Shown piece after piece: positions 10,136-18,615 of a stretch of DNA of 64,000 nucleotides. Location: NCBI GenBank assembly GCA_013349325.1, contig DUZX01000010.1:37027-101026 (forward strand). The letters are read 5' to 3'. The translations under genes were made by a program, and so were the position numbers. The stretch comes from Desulfuromonadales bacterium. GTDB lineage: Bacteria > Desulfobacterota > Desulfuromonadia > Geobacterales > Pseudopelobacteraceae. Numbering within the stretch: position 1 is the first letter of the stretch; every line of letters begins with the position of its first letter. The notes under the pieces were generated by a model that made no database searches, was not told where the DNA came from, and saw nothing but the letters and a program-made list of their open reading frames with translations.

Positions 10136-11250
10136 AGATTGGTATCTTTGTCGTAATGGCCGGAACCAATGCCGGAGGCCCGGAGGTTTACGAAGTCAAT
10201 TTAATAAGAAATCTTGCTCTGATAGACCACGAAAATGAATATCATGTATTTTGCCTCTCCGAAGCGGCACGAAATTCCATAGGGGTAATTAAAGAAAATT
10301 TCATCTTTCATGTTCTGAAACCGGCAAACAGGTGGATCAGCATTCCGGTGTCGCTACCGATCGGGCTCGCACGAACAGGCGTTGATTTTTTCCATGCGAC
10401 CTTTACTCCACCTCCCTTGGCGTCGAAAGAATACCTTTTCACTCACCATTGCTTCAGCACGTTCAGCCATCCTGAGTTTTACGACTCGGGTACATTGTTA
10501 CGGCTGAACAGGCTGATAATGACCGGCCTTAGGAAGAGCAGCGTCTGTATCTGTGTATCTAATTTTGTCATGCAGAAGACGCTTGAGGCATTTGAATTTT
10601 CAAAAGACAGGTTTCAAGTGGTCTACAATGGCATTAGTAATTGTTTTCGCCCCATAGATGCATCTGTGAGAAAAAGGGTATTGAAGGAGCGATACAACAT
10701 AGACTTTCCCTATTTTCTATATATTGGAAAGCTTGACCCTCGTAAAAATATAGCTCGGATCGTGGAGGCTTTTTCCATCTTCAAACAAGAGACCGGCAGT
10801 GACTGGAAGCTGCTTCTAATCGGTAAACGGACACGCCTCATGGACGACCTCGGTACTTTAATTTGTCAGAGTGGACTTGACGGCCACGTGATTCAACCCG
10901 GATATATTGCCAATGAGGATCTACCTGTACTTTATGGTGAAGCGAGAGGCTTTATTTTTCCTTCTATCTGTGAAGGATTTGGGATCCCTGTAATTGAAGC
11001 AATGGCATGTGGAACTCCGGTTATTACCTCGAACGGCTCTTCTTTGCCAGAAATTACTGCAGATGCAGCTTTATTGGTAGATCCGTATGACGTGAACGCT
11101 ATCGCCCACGCTATGCAGAAACTTTATGACGATGAAAGTTTGGTGGAGAAGCTTCATGTAAGGGGACTTCAGCGGGCAAAATATTTTTCATGGGAAAAAA
11201 CCGCGATACAAACACTCGCTGCATATCGTAAAATTGGGAAATTATTGTAA
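10132..11250 (+). CDS. GT4 family glycosyltransferase
   Basis: FLYIGKLDPRKNIARIVEAF; PSICEGFGIPVIEAMACGTPVITSNGSSLPEI. Confidence 0.94.
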   Translation: MKIGIFVVMAGTNAGGPEVYEVNLIRNLALIDHENEYHVFCLSEAARNSIGVIKENFIFHVLKPANRWISIPVSLPIGLARTGVDFFHATFTPPPLASKEYLFTHHCFSTFSHPEFYDSGTLLRLNRLIMTGLRKSSVCICVSNFVMQKTLEAFEFSKDRFQVVYNGISNCFRPIDASVRKRVLKERYNIDFPYFLYIGKLDPRKNIARIVEAFSIFKQETGSDWKLLLIGKRTRLMDDLGTLICQSGLDGHVIQPGYIANEDLPVLYGEARGFIFPSICEGFGIPVIEAMACGTPVITSNGSSLPEITADAALLVDPYDVNAIAHAMQKLYDDESLVEKLHVRGLQRAKYFSWEKTAIQTLAAYRKIGKLL

Positions 11251-11266
11251 TAATTTTATTTAGAGG

Positions 11267-11995
11267 ATGGTATTTATGATTTCAAGTGCACGAACTATGC
11301 TCCTTATTGTTTTGCTGTTTACCTGCGGTTGCGCCAGCGTTCCTGTGTGGCAACAAGATTCCACTGGTAAGCCAATAACTATTAGGGAGGAAAAAATTAC
11401 TCATTACATAATCCAGCCAGGCGATTTGCTTGAGATCAAGATTTTTAACGTGCCGGAATTGAATGATACCGTACGTGTCTACCCCGACGGAAGCGTGAGT
11501 TTTAGGCTTATAGGCAATTTCAATGCGGCGGGAATGACGCTTACTGAGTTCGAAAAAACTTTAAATGACCGTTTGAAAGTTAAAGTTGTGAATCCGGAAA
11601 TAACGGTATTTTTACGAGAATGTGCTAATATGAGAGCTTTTGTGGGGGGTGAAGTTGATAAGCCTCAGTTAATTCTTCTTACAAGTAAGACGGACCTGCT
11701 TCAAGCCATTCTGGCAGTTGGTGGACCCAAAGTCACAGCTAAACTCGATTCCGTTATTTTGATACGCCGTGGTATCGATAATATTGTTAAGGGTGAGGTG
11801 ATAAATCTTGCAGCTTACATCAATGGAATTCCTGGTGCTGAAAGTAGATATCTTCTCCCAAATGATGTTATTGTCGTGCCAAAAACTGGTATCGCGGAGG
11901 TCAATCTTCTTGTGGATCAGTACATTAACAAGCTAATTCCTAACCAAGTTTCATTCCCATTTATGTACAACCTTAATCCGGATGTCATCAGGTAG
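11267..11995 (+). CDS. Polysaccharide export (Wza/GumB-like) lipoprotein
   Basis: Lipobox LFTCGCAS, YIIQPGDLLEIKIFNVPELNDTVRVYPDGSVSF. Confidence 0.92.
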   Translation: MVFMISSARTMLLIVLLFTCGCASVPVWQQDSTGKPITIREEKITHYIIQPGDLLEIKIFNVPELNDTVRVYPDGSVSFRLIGNFNAAGMTLTEFEKTLNDRLKVKVVNPEITVFLRECANMRAFVGGEVDKPQLILLTSKTDLLQAILAVGGPKVTAKLDSVILIRRGIDNIVKGEVINLAAYINGIPGAESRYLLPNDVIVVPKTGIAEVNLLVDQYINKLIPNQVSFPFMYNLNPDVIR

Positions 11996-12099
11996 AGGCG
12001 TACTTTTAAGACATTCACTCAAATTGTTCCGCCTCAGTCGGAATTGGACTTTCAGGACGCTTGATCTAATGGTAAGTCAGTTTCCCCTGAACGCCTGAT

Positions 12100-12424
12100 C
12101 TCAGGATAAGCTTGTTGTCGTTTTTGCTTTCTCAATTCTCTTGCTTCTTAAAGCTTTCTGTCTCGCTCTTTGAATATTTCTTTGTCTCTGCCGTTCAGTT
12201 TGTCAGATGGTGTCACGTAGCCAATGGCGCTGTGCCGTCTCACGGTGTTGTCGTGTTCGATGTGCTTTTCTACTATCTGACGGGCATCGTCAATAGAAAG
12301 CGGAGTGCCGGGGCGGGTGCATTCACTTTTGAAATCGCTCCAGTTTGCCGTTTGACTGCGGATAGAAGGGCGACGTCCGTTGACGTGGCTGGCCTTTGCC
12401 GTTCCAGAGCCACAGCTTGAGTGA
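12100..12424 (-). mobile_element. Degenerate 3' fragment of an IS3-family transposase
   Basis: Reverse-strand pieces in two frames: TSPFYPQSNGKLERFQK then SECTRPGTPLSIDDARQIVEKHIEHDNTVRRHSAIGYVTPSDKL, then an in-frame stop and EARELRKQKRQQA. Confidence 0.8.
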
Positions 12425-12509
12425 ACACAAGTACCGTGGCCAGTACTGAGAGCGCGCCGAGTTTGAACAGGATGATGCCGAATGCAATTATGAGTAGAAA
12501 TGTCCACAT
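12425..12509 (-). pseudogene. Small membrane protein, truncated by the IS fragment
   Basis: MWTFLLIIAFGIILFKLGALSVLATVLVFT then transposase-derived sequence. Confidence 0.5.
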
Positions 12510-12543
12510 TTTTTGATTCCTCCTTTGATGTGATGTTACAAAA

Positions 12544-12574
12544 AAGTCCCAGGACCGGGATAGTCATGGGACTT
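12544..12574 (-). terminator. Intrinsic terminator
   Basis: Stem aagtccca/tgggactt with a T run on the minus strand. Confidence 0.6.
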
Positions 12575-12581
12575 GAATAAT

Positions 12582-12615
12582 AAAAAAAAGGGCCTCCGTT
12601 TCTGGAAGCCCTTTT
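12582..12615 (-). terminator. Intrinsic terminator for the PEP-CTERM gene
   Basis: Stem aagggcctcc/ggaagccctt with flanking A/T runs. Confidence 0.75.
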
Positions 12616-12633
12616 TGTGTATGTCGGTATTCT

Positions 12634-13299
12634 TTACACTGACTTCTTCCGTCTCCAGAAGGCGAGACCGGCAATGCCTCCCCCGAAGAGAAACATGGTG
12701 GATGGCTCGGGGACTGGTTGTGGAAACGAATCTGAAATACTTGTTACTTTTAAGTCAAAAGACTGGAACCTTGTTGCGTTGCCTTTGTCATCAAAAGCAC
12801 GATCATAGCTACTCATTCCTGTATCACCAACAGACAAACCTCTAACATCCGTGATGTTGTAGATTTGAATAAAATGATCATCACTTCCACCATTTAGATA
12901 ACCCTTTGCGGTGTCTGTATTATATACACCATAGTTGTATTCAGCTAAATTGGTTGGATTATTATATGTTCCACCATTGACTTCGTGTAAGAGTAAACGA
13001 CTGACAATATCGTCATAGAAAAGACGGGCGTCGCTGTTGGTTGAGCCGTTGTTTAATGTATTTGAGCCTGGCCTGTCGAAATCAATTAGCCATGTATATG
13101 AGACAGCATCGCCGTAGGTAAGAGACACATCTTTATTCGCGATCATTCTGGCACCATCAGCTATCCATGTGACGGTGCCCTCAAACGTGTAGTACATTGG
13201 TGCAGCTTCCGCTGAACTCACAACCACTGAAAACGCTAAAGTTGAAAAAAATGACAACAAGAGTTTTTTCATCCTTTTCACCACAAATTGCCATTTCAT
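12634..13299 (-). CDS. PEP-CTERM sorting domain-containing protein
   Basis: Signal peptide; C-terminus VPEPSTMFLFGGGIAGLAFWRRKKSV. Confidence 0.93.
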   Translation of the reverse strand: MKWQFVVKRMKKLLLSFFSTLAFSVVVSSAEAAPMYYTFEGTVTWIADGARMIANKDVSLTYGDAVSYTWLIDFDRPGSNTLNNGSTNSDARLFYDDIVSRLLLHEVNGGTYNNPTNLAEYNYGVYNTDTAKGYLNGGSDDHFIQIYNITDVRGLSVGDTGMSSYDRAFDDKGNATRFQSFDLKVTSISDSFPQPVPEPSTMFLFGGGIAGLAFWRRKKSV

Positions 13300-13768
13300 A
13301 GCTTACTACTCCTTTTAGCTGAATTTCAAAATCAGGTTTTATAAAAGCAATTCATGCGCCATCTAAATCATCTTAATATATTAGGTATTTATAGCTATGC
13401 TATAATTGTATTCTCATGGCATTAAAGTAATCCGACAATTACATTAAGTTATTTAGCGTAGTTAATGCGGAATAAGTATCCAAAAGTCGGCCTTTCAAAA
13501 TCTTGACAAGCTCAAAGCGGTTTGTTATCGGGCAGGAGGCGGAGTTATAACCTGAAGGTGTCAATCGGCTTTCAGGTGAGTCAATTGTTCTGCTTCGATT
13601 TCATTCATGATTTACCTCCAGAAACTCATTTGTAACATAGACTTGCCCGCCCCTGTCCATCTCCGGCCAACTTTCCAACTCACTGAAACCTGCTATCTCC
13701 CACCCCCCAGATACCCCTCCAGTACTTCCGGTCTACATTGCTCGCCGAACGCTCTGCCGGTTTTCCCC

Positions 13769-13798
13769 TTGACACACCCCCCCTGCCGGTGCTAGAAA
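13769..13798 (+). promoter_or_regulatory. Putative sigma-70 promoter for tRNA-Pro
   Basis: TTGACA (13769-13774), 18-nt spacer, TAGAAA (13793-13798), just upstream of the tRNA. Confidence 0.5.
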
Positions 13799-13808
13799 AT
13801 GCACTCTT

Positions 13809-13885
13809 CGGGATGTAGCGCAGCCTGGTAGCGCACCTGCTTCGGGAGCAGGGGGTCGACTGTTCGAATCAGTTCATCCCGACCA
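13809..13885 (+). tRNA. tRNA-Pro (anticodon CGG)
   Basis: Cloverleaf: acceptor cgggatg/catcccg, anticodon arm cctgc-ttCGGga-gcagg, T loop ttcgaat, encoded CCA. Confidence 0.95.
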
Positions 13886-14357
13886 GTAAATTCAAGGGGT
13901 TACAGTTAATTCTGTAGCTCCTTTTTTGTTTTTGTTACGTCGTGTAACCTTCCATGTAACCTCTGTAACGCTTGCTAGGGTGAGATACTATGGATAAAAA
14001 TCGGCCTGATAAATGAGACTTGATAACCTTCACCTTGGATAAAATACTTCTTCCGTTACGCCGTAACATTCATGTATCCACGTCGCCCCCACAGCTATAC
14101 AAACTTTGCCAGCACATCTTCTGTCCGCATCCCGCTTCATACATCTCTGCGATAATTCCGGGGCGTATCTGCTCGCGTATCATCATCCCTACCAACTCAA
14201 TCCCCAAATCCCTTGATTTGTGTCTCATTCTTGTTTCCCTCTTTTTAATTTTGTTAAGCATAGCCTGTCATGGTTTCTAACTTGTGTCAATTTTGAAGTA
14301 TATTGACTAGTCTGTTTTTGTCTGATACAAGCAGAGTTCGATGAAAGGAGGTTTAAA

Positions 14358-14531
14358 ATGGGAATTAATCCTGCGGACCAAGTAAATGCATCCGTTGTCC
14401 TGCAAAAAGACGTGTATGAAAGACTAAAAGCGATTGCGAGCCAGCAAAAGCGGAGCATTTCAAAACAGATTGCATTCTGGGTTGAAGAACGCCTGGTTCA
14501 TGAAGAAGAAAAGATTGCTTCAAACAAATAA
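14358..14531 (+). CDS. Small ribbon-helix-helix-like protein (57 aa)
   Basis: MGINPADQVNASVVLQKDVYERLKAIASQQKRSISKQIAFWVEERL; RBS aaaggagg upstream; below the ORF-track length cutoff. Confidence 0.65.
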   Translation: MGINPADQVNASVVLQKDVYERLKAIASQQKRSISKQIAFWVEERLVHEEEKIASNK

Positions 14532-14552
14532 CATGGGGCAGGTGCCTCGCTC

Positions 14553-17450
14553 TTGAACACCCCTTACCACGCCAAATACTATGCTGCCGAACTGTTGCGC
14601 AGGTCTGCGTCCGATGACATTGATAAACTTTCGATGTCATTGTTTGATGCCTCGGTTGACCTGAACCCGCATCAGATTGAAGCGGCCTTGTTCGCCTTCC
14701 GCTCTCCCCTGTCCAAAGGGGTGCTGCTGGCGGATGAGGTCGGCCTGGGCAAGACAATCGAAGCAGGGCTGGTGCTTTGCCAATATTGGGCAGAGCGTCG
14801 TCGCCGGCTTATCGTCATTTGCCCGGCATCGTTGCGCAAGCAGTGGAGCCTGGAACTGGAAGAAAAATTCAACCTGCCGTCGGTCATCCTCGAAGCCAAA
14901 TCCTTTCGCGATGCCATCAATGCCGGTAATGACAATCCGTTCCAACAGAATGCTGTCATCATCACATCCCTGAACTTCGCCACGGTAAAGAAAGAGACCG
15001 TCAAGCTGGTTCCTTGGGACTTGGCGGTTATTGACGAAGCGCACAAGCTGCGCAATGCCTACCGACCAAGCAATCGTATGGGGCAAAGCATCCGCTGGGC
15101 GCTGGAAGACCGCAAGAAACTACTGCTCACTGCGACTCCCCTGCAAAACTCCCTGCTGGAACTGTATGGGCTATCTACCCTTATCGATGACTTCATCTTT
15201 GGCGACCTGCCTTCCTTCCGTGAGCAATACACCGGCGGTAATGCCGACCTGGATAACCTGAAACGTCGTCTTGCCGGTTTCTGCAAGCGCACGCTGCGGT
15301 CGCAGGTGCTGGAATATATCCGCTACACTGAACGTCGCCCTATTACCCGTCCATTTCGCCCTTCCGACCAGGAACAGGCGTTGTATGAGGCAATATCCGC
15401 ATTCCTGCAACGCCCGGACACCTACGCCATTCCCGCCCGGCAGCGAACTCTGACCGTGCTGATTATCCGCAAGCTGTTGGCATCTTCTTCCTCTGCGGTC
15501 GCGGGAACGCTGGATACTATCCGCACTCGGCTGGAAGCCATACGTGCCGGATTGCCGGCACCGGAAAACCTGCTGGAAGAGCTGGTTGATGGCGATGAAC
15601 TGGGTGATGACTTCCTTGAAGAAGAGCAAGAAACAGAAGAAAACCCCTCCCCAGCCCTCCCCTTATCAAGGGAGGGTGCTGAATTTACCCCCCTGACAAG
15701 GGGGGGCGTTGAATTTGACCGAGCCAAGCTGGATGCTGAAATAGCCGAACTTGACCGCTATGCACAATGTGCACGCTCTATCTCTGTGGATACCAAGACC
15801 CGCACCCTCTGCACTGCCATTGATATCGGTTTTGGCGAAATGGAGAAGATGGGGGCACCGCGCAAGGCGCTTGTCTTCACCGAAAGCCGGCGGACGCAGG
15901 ACTATCTGAAATCGTTTCTCGAAGCCAACGGTTTTGCCGGGCGTATCGTTGTTTTCAATGGGACCAACTCCGACCCTGAAAGCAATGCCATATATAACCA
16001 ATGGCTAAACACCAATGCGGGCACTGGTCGTATCAGCGGTTCCAAAACTGCTGACAAGCGCAATGCACTGATTGAACATTTCCGCGATGGTGCTGACATC
16101 ATGCTTGCCACCGAAGCGGCCGCCGAAGGTGTCAACCTGCAATTCTGTTCATTGGTCGTCAACTATGACCTGCCGTGGAACCCGCAACGGATTGAACAGC
16201 GCATCGGTCGTTGCCACCGCTACGGCCAGAAGCATGATGTGGTGGTGATAAACTTCCTCAATGAGCGTAATGACGCTGACCGGCGTGTGTATGAATTGCT
16301 GACCGAAAAGTTCAACCTTTTCTCTGGCGTCTTTGGCGCATCCGATGAAGTGTTGGGCACCATCGAGACAGGCGTGGACTTTGAACGCCGGGTATTGCGG
16401 ATATATCAGGAATGCCGGTCGGAACAAGAGATTGAGACCGCTTTTGCCGCATTGCAGGCAGAAATGGAACAATCCATCGCCTCCCGTATGGACGATACCC
16501 GCAAGGCGCTGATGGAACATTTCGATGAAGATGTGCATACCCGCTTGAAAGTGCGGCTTGACCAGACCCAGCACAGCCTCGACCGGTTCAGTAAACTGTT
16601 CTGGTCAGTCACCAAATCGGTCCTGGCCGAAAATGCCCGCTTCAACGATACGGACATGACCTTTGACCTGCATGCGGCACCGGCTGCCATGTCCATCGGA
16701 ACCTATCATCTCATATCCAAAACCCGCCAGAATGTGGAAGGGGCTTTCCTTTACCGGCTTTCCCATCCATTGGGTGAATATGTTCTGAACAGTGCCTTGG
16801 AAACCGTTACACCCGAAGCCGAACTGCGCTTCAACATTAGCGGTCATCCGACACGGATTGCAATGGTGGAAGCCCTGAAAGGCACTTCCGGCATCCTGAC
16901 GCTGGAACGGTTAAGCATTACCTCCTTTGATACCGAAGAACATCTGCTGTTCAGCGCTCTGACTGACAAAGGTGAAACACTTGACCAGGAACAGTGTGAA
17001 AAGCTTTTTCAATGCGGTGCCGAAGTTCTGCCGACTGTTATCGACAAAGGCATTAAAGAGCTCAGCGTTGCAATTGACCGCCATGCAGTTGCCACGGTCA
17101 ACCGTTCGATTGATGCAAACAACCGCCATTTTATGGATGAAAGAGACAAGCTGGAAAAGTGGGCTGATGATTTGATTATTGCTGCGGAAAAGGATTTGAA
17201 AGACACCAAGGCAAAAATAAAACTGCTGAACCGGCAATCACGACAGGCCACTACAACTATCGAACAGGTTGACCTGCAAAAGCAGATTGCCGAGCTGGAA
17301 AAGAAGCAACGTCGTCAACGGCAGAAGGTCTTTGATGTTGAAGATGAAATAATTGAAAAACGTGATGGCTTGATAAACGGGCTGGAAGAACAGCTATTAC
17401 AAAGAGTTGAGCGGCAACCGTTGTTCACAATTCGCTGGTCAGTGATATAA
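14553..17450 (+). CDS. SNF2/RapA-type DEAD/DEAH helicase
   Basis: Walker A ADEVGLGKTIEAGLV, DEAH box AVIDEAHKLRN, helicase C motif VNYDLPWNPQRIEQRIGRCHRYGQ. Confidence 0.95.
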   Translation: MNTPYHAKYYAAELLRRSASDDIDKLSMSLFDASVDLNPHQIEAALFAFRSPLSKGVLLADEVGLGKTIEAGLVLCQYWAERRRRLIVICPASLRKQWSLELEEKFNLPSVILEAKSFRDAINAGNDNPFQQNAVIITSLNFATVKKETVKLVPWDLAVIDEAHKLRNAYRPSNRMGQSIRWALEDRKKLLLTATPLQNSLLELYGLSTLIDDFIFGDLPSFREQYTGGNADLDNLKRRLAGFCKRTLRSQVLEYIRYTERRPITRPFRPSDQEQALYEAISAFLQRPDTYAIPARQRTLTVLIIRKLLASSSSAVAGTLDTIRTRLEAIRAGLPAPENLLEELVDGDELGDDFLEEEQETEENPSPALPLSREGAEFTPLTRGGVEFDRAKLDAEIAELDRYAQCARSISVDTKTRTLCTAIDIGFGEMEKMGAPRKALVFTESRRTQDYLKSFLEANGFAGRIVVFNGTNSDPESNAIYNQWLNTNAGTGRISGSKTADKRNALIEHFRDGADIMLATEAAAEGVNLQFCSLVVNYDLPWNPQRIEQRIGRCHRYGQKHDVVVINFLNERNDADRRVYELLTEKFNLFSGVFGASDEVLGTIETGVDFERRVLRIYQECRSEQEIETAFAALQAEMEQSIASRMDDTRKALMEHFDEDVHTRLKVRLDQTQHSLDRFSKLFWSVTKSVLAENARFNDTDMTFDLHAAPAAMSIGTYHLISKTRQNVEGAFLYRLSHPLGEYVLNSALETVTPEAELRFNISGHPTRIAMVEALKGTSGILTLERLSITSFDTEEHLLFSALTDKGETLDQEQCEKLFQCGAEVLPTVIDKGIKELSVAIDRHAVATVNRSIDANNRHFMDERDKLEKWADDLIIAAEKDLKDTKAKIKLLNRQSRQATTTIEQVDLQKQIAELEKKQRRQRQKVFDVEDEIIEKRDGLINGLEEQLLQRVERQPLFTIRWSVI
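15643..15712 (+). repeat. Palindromic repeat within the SNF2 helicase ORF
   Basis: ccctccccttatcaagggagggtgctgaattt followed by ccccctgacaagggggggcgttgaattt: two adjacent hairpin units, open in frame. Confidence 0.8.
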
Positions 17451-17489
17451 TAACTTTATTGTTATAAATATCATTGCTTAAAATAATAA

Positions 17490-17524
17490 TTATGTTATTT
17501 TATGTTTATTGCTAAATAACATAA
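17490..17524. promoter_or_regulatory. Inverted repeat upstream of the HTH protein (candidate operator)
   Basis: ttatgttattt (17490-17500) / aaataacataa (17514-17524), perfect 11-bp arms, 13-nt spacer, AT-rich. Confidence 0.6.
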
Positions 17525-17535
17525 AGGTTATCTAT

Positions 17536-18006
17536 ATGCTGCCAAAACATAAGCTGATAGCACGTCAACAGCTTGATAAAGCCTTATCTGGCTATGCAAT
17601 TGCAAAGCAAACCTCCGTGCCGGTCAAAGGATGGGTGCGAGCAATCCGTGAGGCTCTTGGTATGTCAGGCAAACAACTGGCAAACAGACTGAATGTCAGT
17701 CAACCACGCATACCGAAGCTGGAACAGGATGAAGTATCCGGTTCTGTTTCGTTGAAAACCATGCGTCAGGCTGCCGAGGCGATGGACTGCGTTTTTGTCT
17801 ATGCAATTGTTCCCCGCACAACTCTGGAAGAAACTGTCAGGGCACAGGCTCGCACTGTTGCTGCAGCTCGTATGCAGAGTGTATCGCACACCATGATGCT
17901 TGAAGCACAAAGCTTATCTGCCGATGAACAGCGTGCCTCGTTCGATGCTGCGGTTGATGAACTCGTTCTGGAAATGCCCAAAGAGCTATGGAAGCCAGAA
18001 CCATGA
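17536..18006 (+). CDS. Mobile mystery protein A (HTH/XRE-type)
   Basis: HTH IREALGMSGKQLANRLNVSQPRIPKLEQDE; invariant pairing with a Fic protein downstream; family recognised as TIGR02612-like. Confidence 0.85.
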   Translation: MLPKHKLIARQQLDKALSGYAIAKQTSVPVKGWVRAIREALGMSGKQLANRLNVSQPRIPKLEQDEVSGSVSLKTMRQAAEAMDCVFVYAIVPRTTLEETVRAQARTVAAARMQSVSHTMMLEAQSLSADEQRASFDAAVDELVLEMPKELWKPEP

Positions 18007-18587
18007 ACTTCGACTATCCAGAAGGTGCCACACCACTTGACCCGGATGAGGCTCGGGGGCTGCTGCTTTCCCATATCACCAACCGAACGGAGCTTGACCG
18101 CTGGGAGCAGGAGAACATTGTCGAAGCCGAGACATGGGCATTCCGCCGTGCGCCCCGTGACATTCTGACCGAAGATTTCATCAAAAAACTACACAAGCGG
18201 ATGTTCGGTACGGTCTGGCGCTGGGCAGGTGAATTCAGAGCCACCAGCAAAAACATCGGTGTTCCTGCTTGGCAGATAACCACTGACCTCCGTAACCTTT
18301 GTGCTGATTGTGCTACCTGGATTGAACATGGCATCGTTGTGCCGGATGAAATTGCTGCATGTTTCCATCACCGCCTGACAGCCATTCACCCTTTTCCCAA
18401 CGGCAATGGTCGCCATGCCCGACTGATGACAGACGTTTTACTGGTTCATTTGTTAAAGCGACCTCGTTTTTCATGGGGCAGCGGCAATCTGATCAACGCT
18501 GGTGATTGTCGCCAACAGTATATCAAAGCCATCCGTGCCGCCGATGGACACGATTACGCTGCATTGATGCAATTTGTCCGGTCATAG
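18003..18587 (+). CDS. Mobile mystery protein B (Fic/DOC family)
   Basis: Fic motif HPFPNGNGRHAR; ATGA overlap with the upstream HTH gene. Confidence 0.92.
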   Translation: MNFDYPEGATPLDPDEARGLLLSHITNRTELDRWEQENIVEAETWAFRRAPRDILTEDFIKKLHKRMFGTVWRWAGEFRATSKNIGVPAWQITTDLRNLCADCATWIEHGIVVPDEIAACFHHRLTAIHPFPNGNGRHARLMTDVLLVHLLKRPRFSWGSGNLINAGDCRQQYIKAIRAADGHDYAALMQFVRS

Positions 18588-18615
18588 TAACATTCAAACA
18601 TTTACGGGAGCATCT

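Noticed and set aside
14070-14261. Minus-strand 63-aa ORF between tRNA-Pro and the RHH gene
   Set aside because: It has a plausible RBS for an internal MRHKSRDLG start, but no recognisable family; left unannotated.
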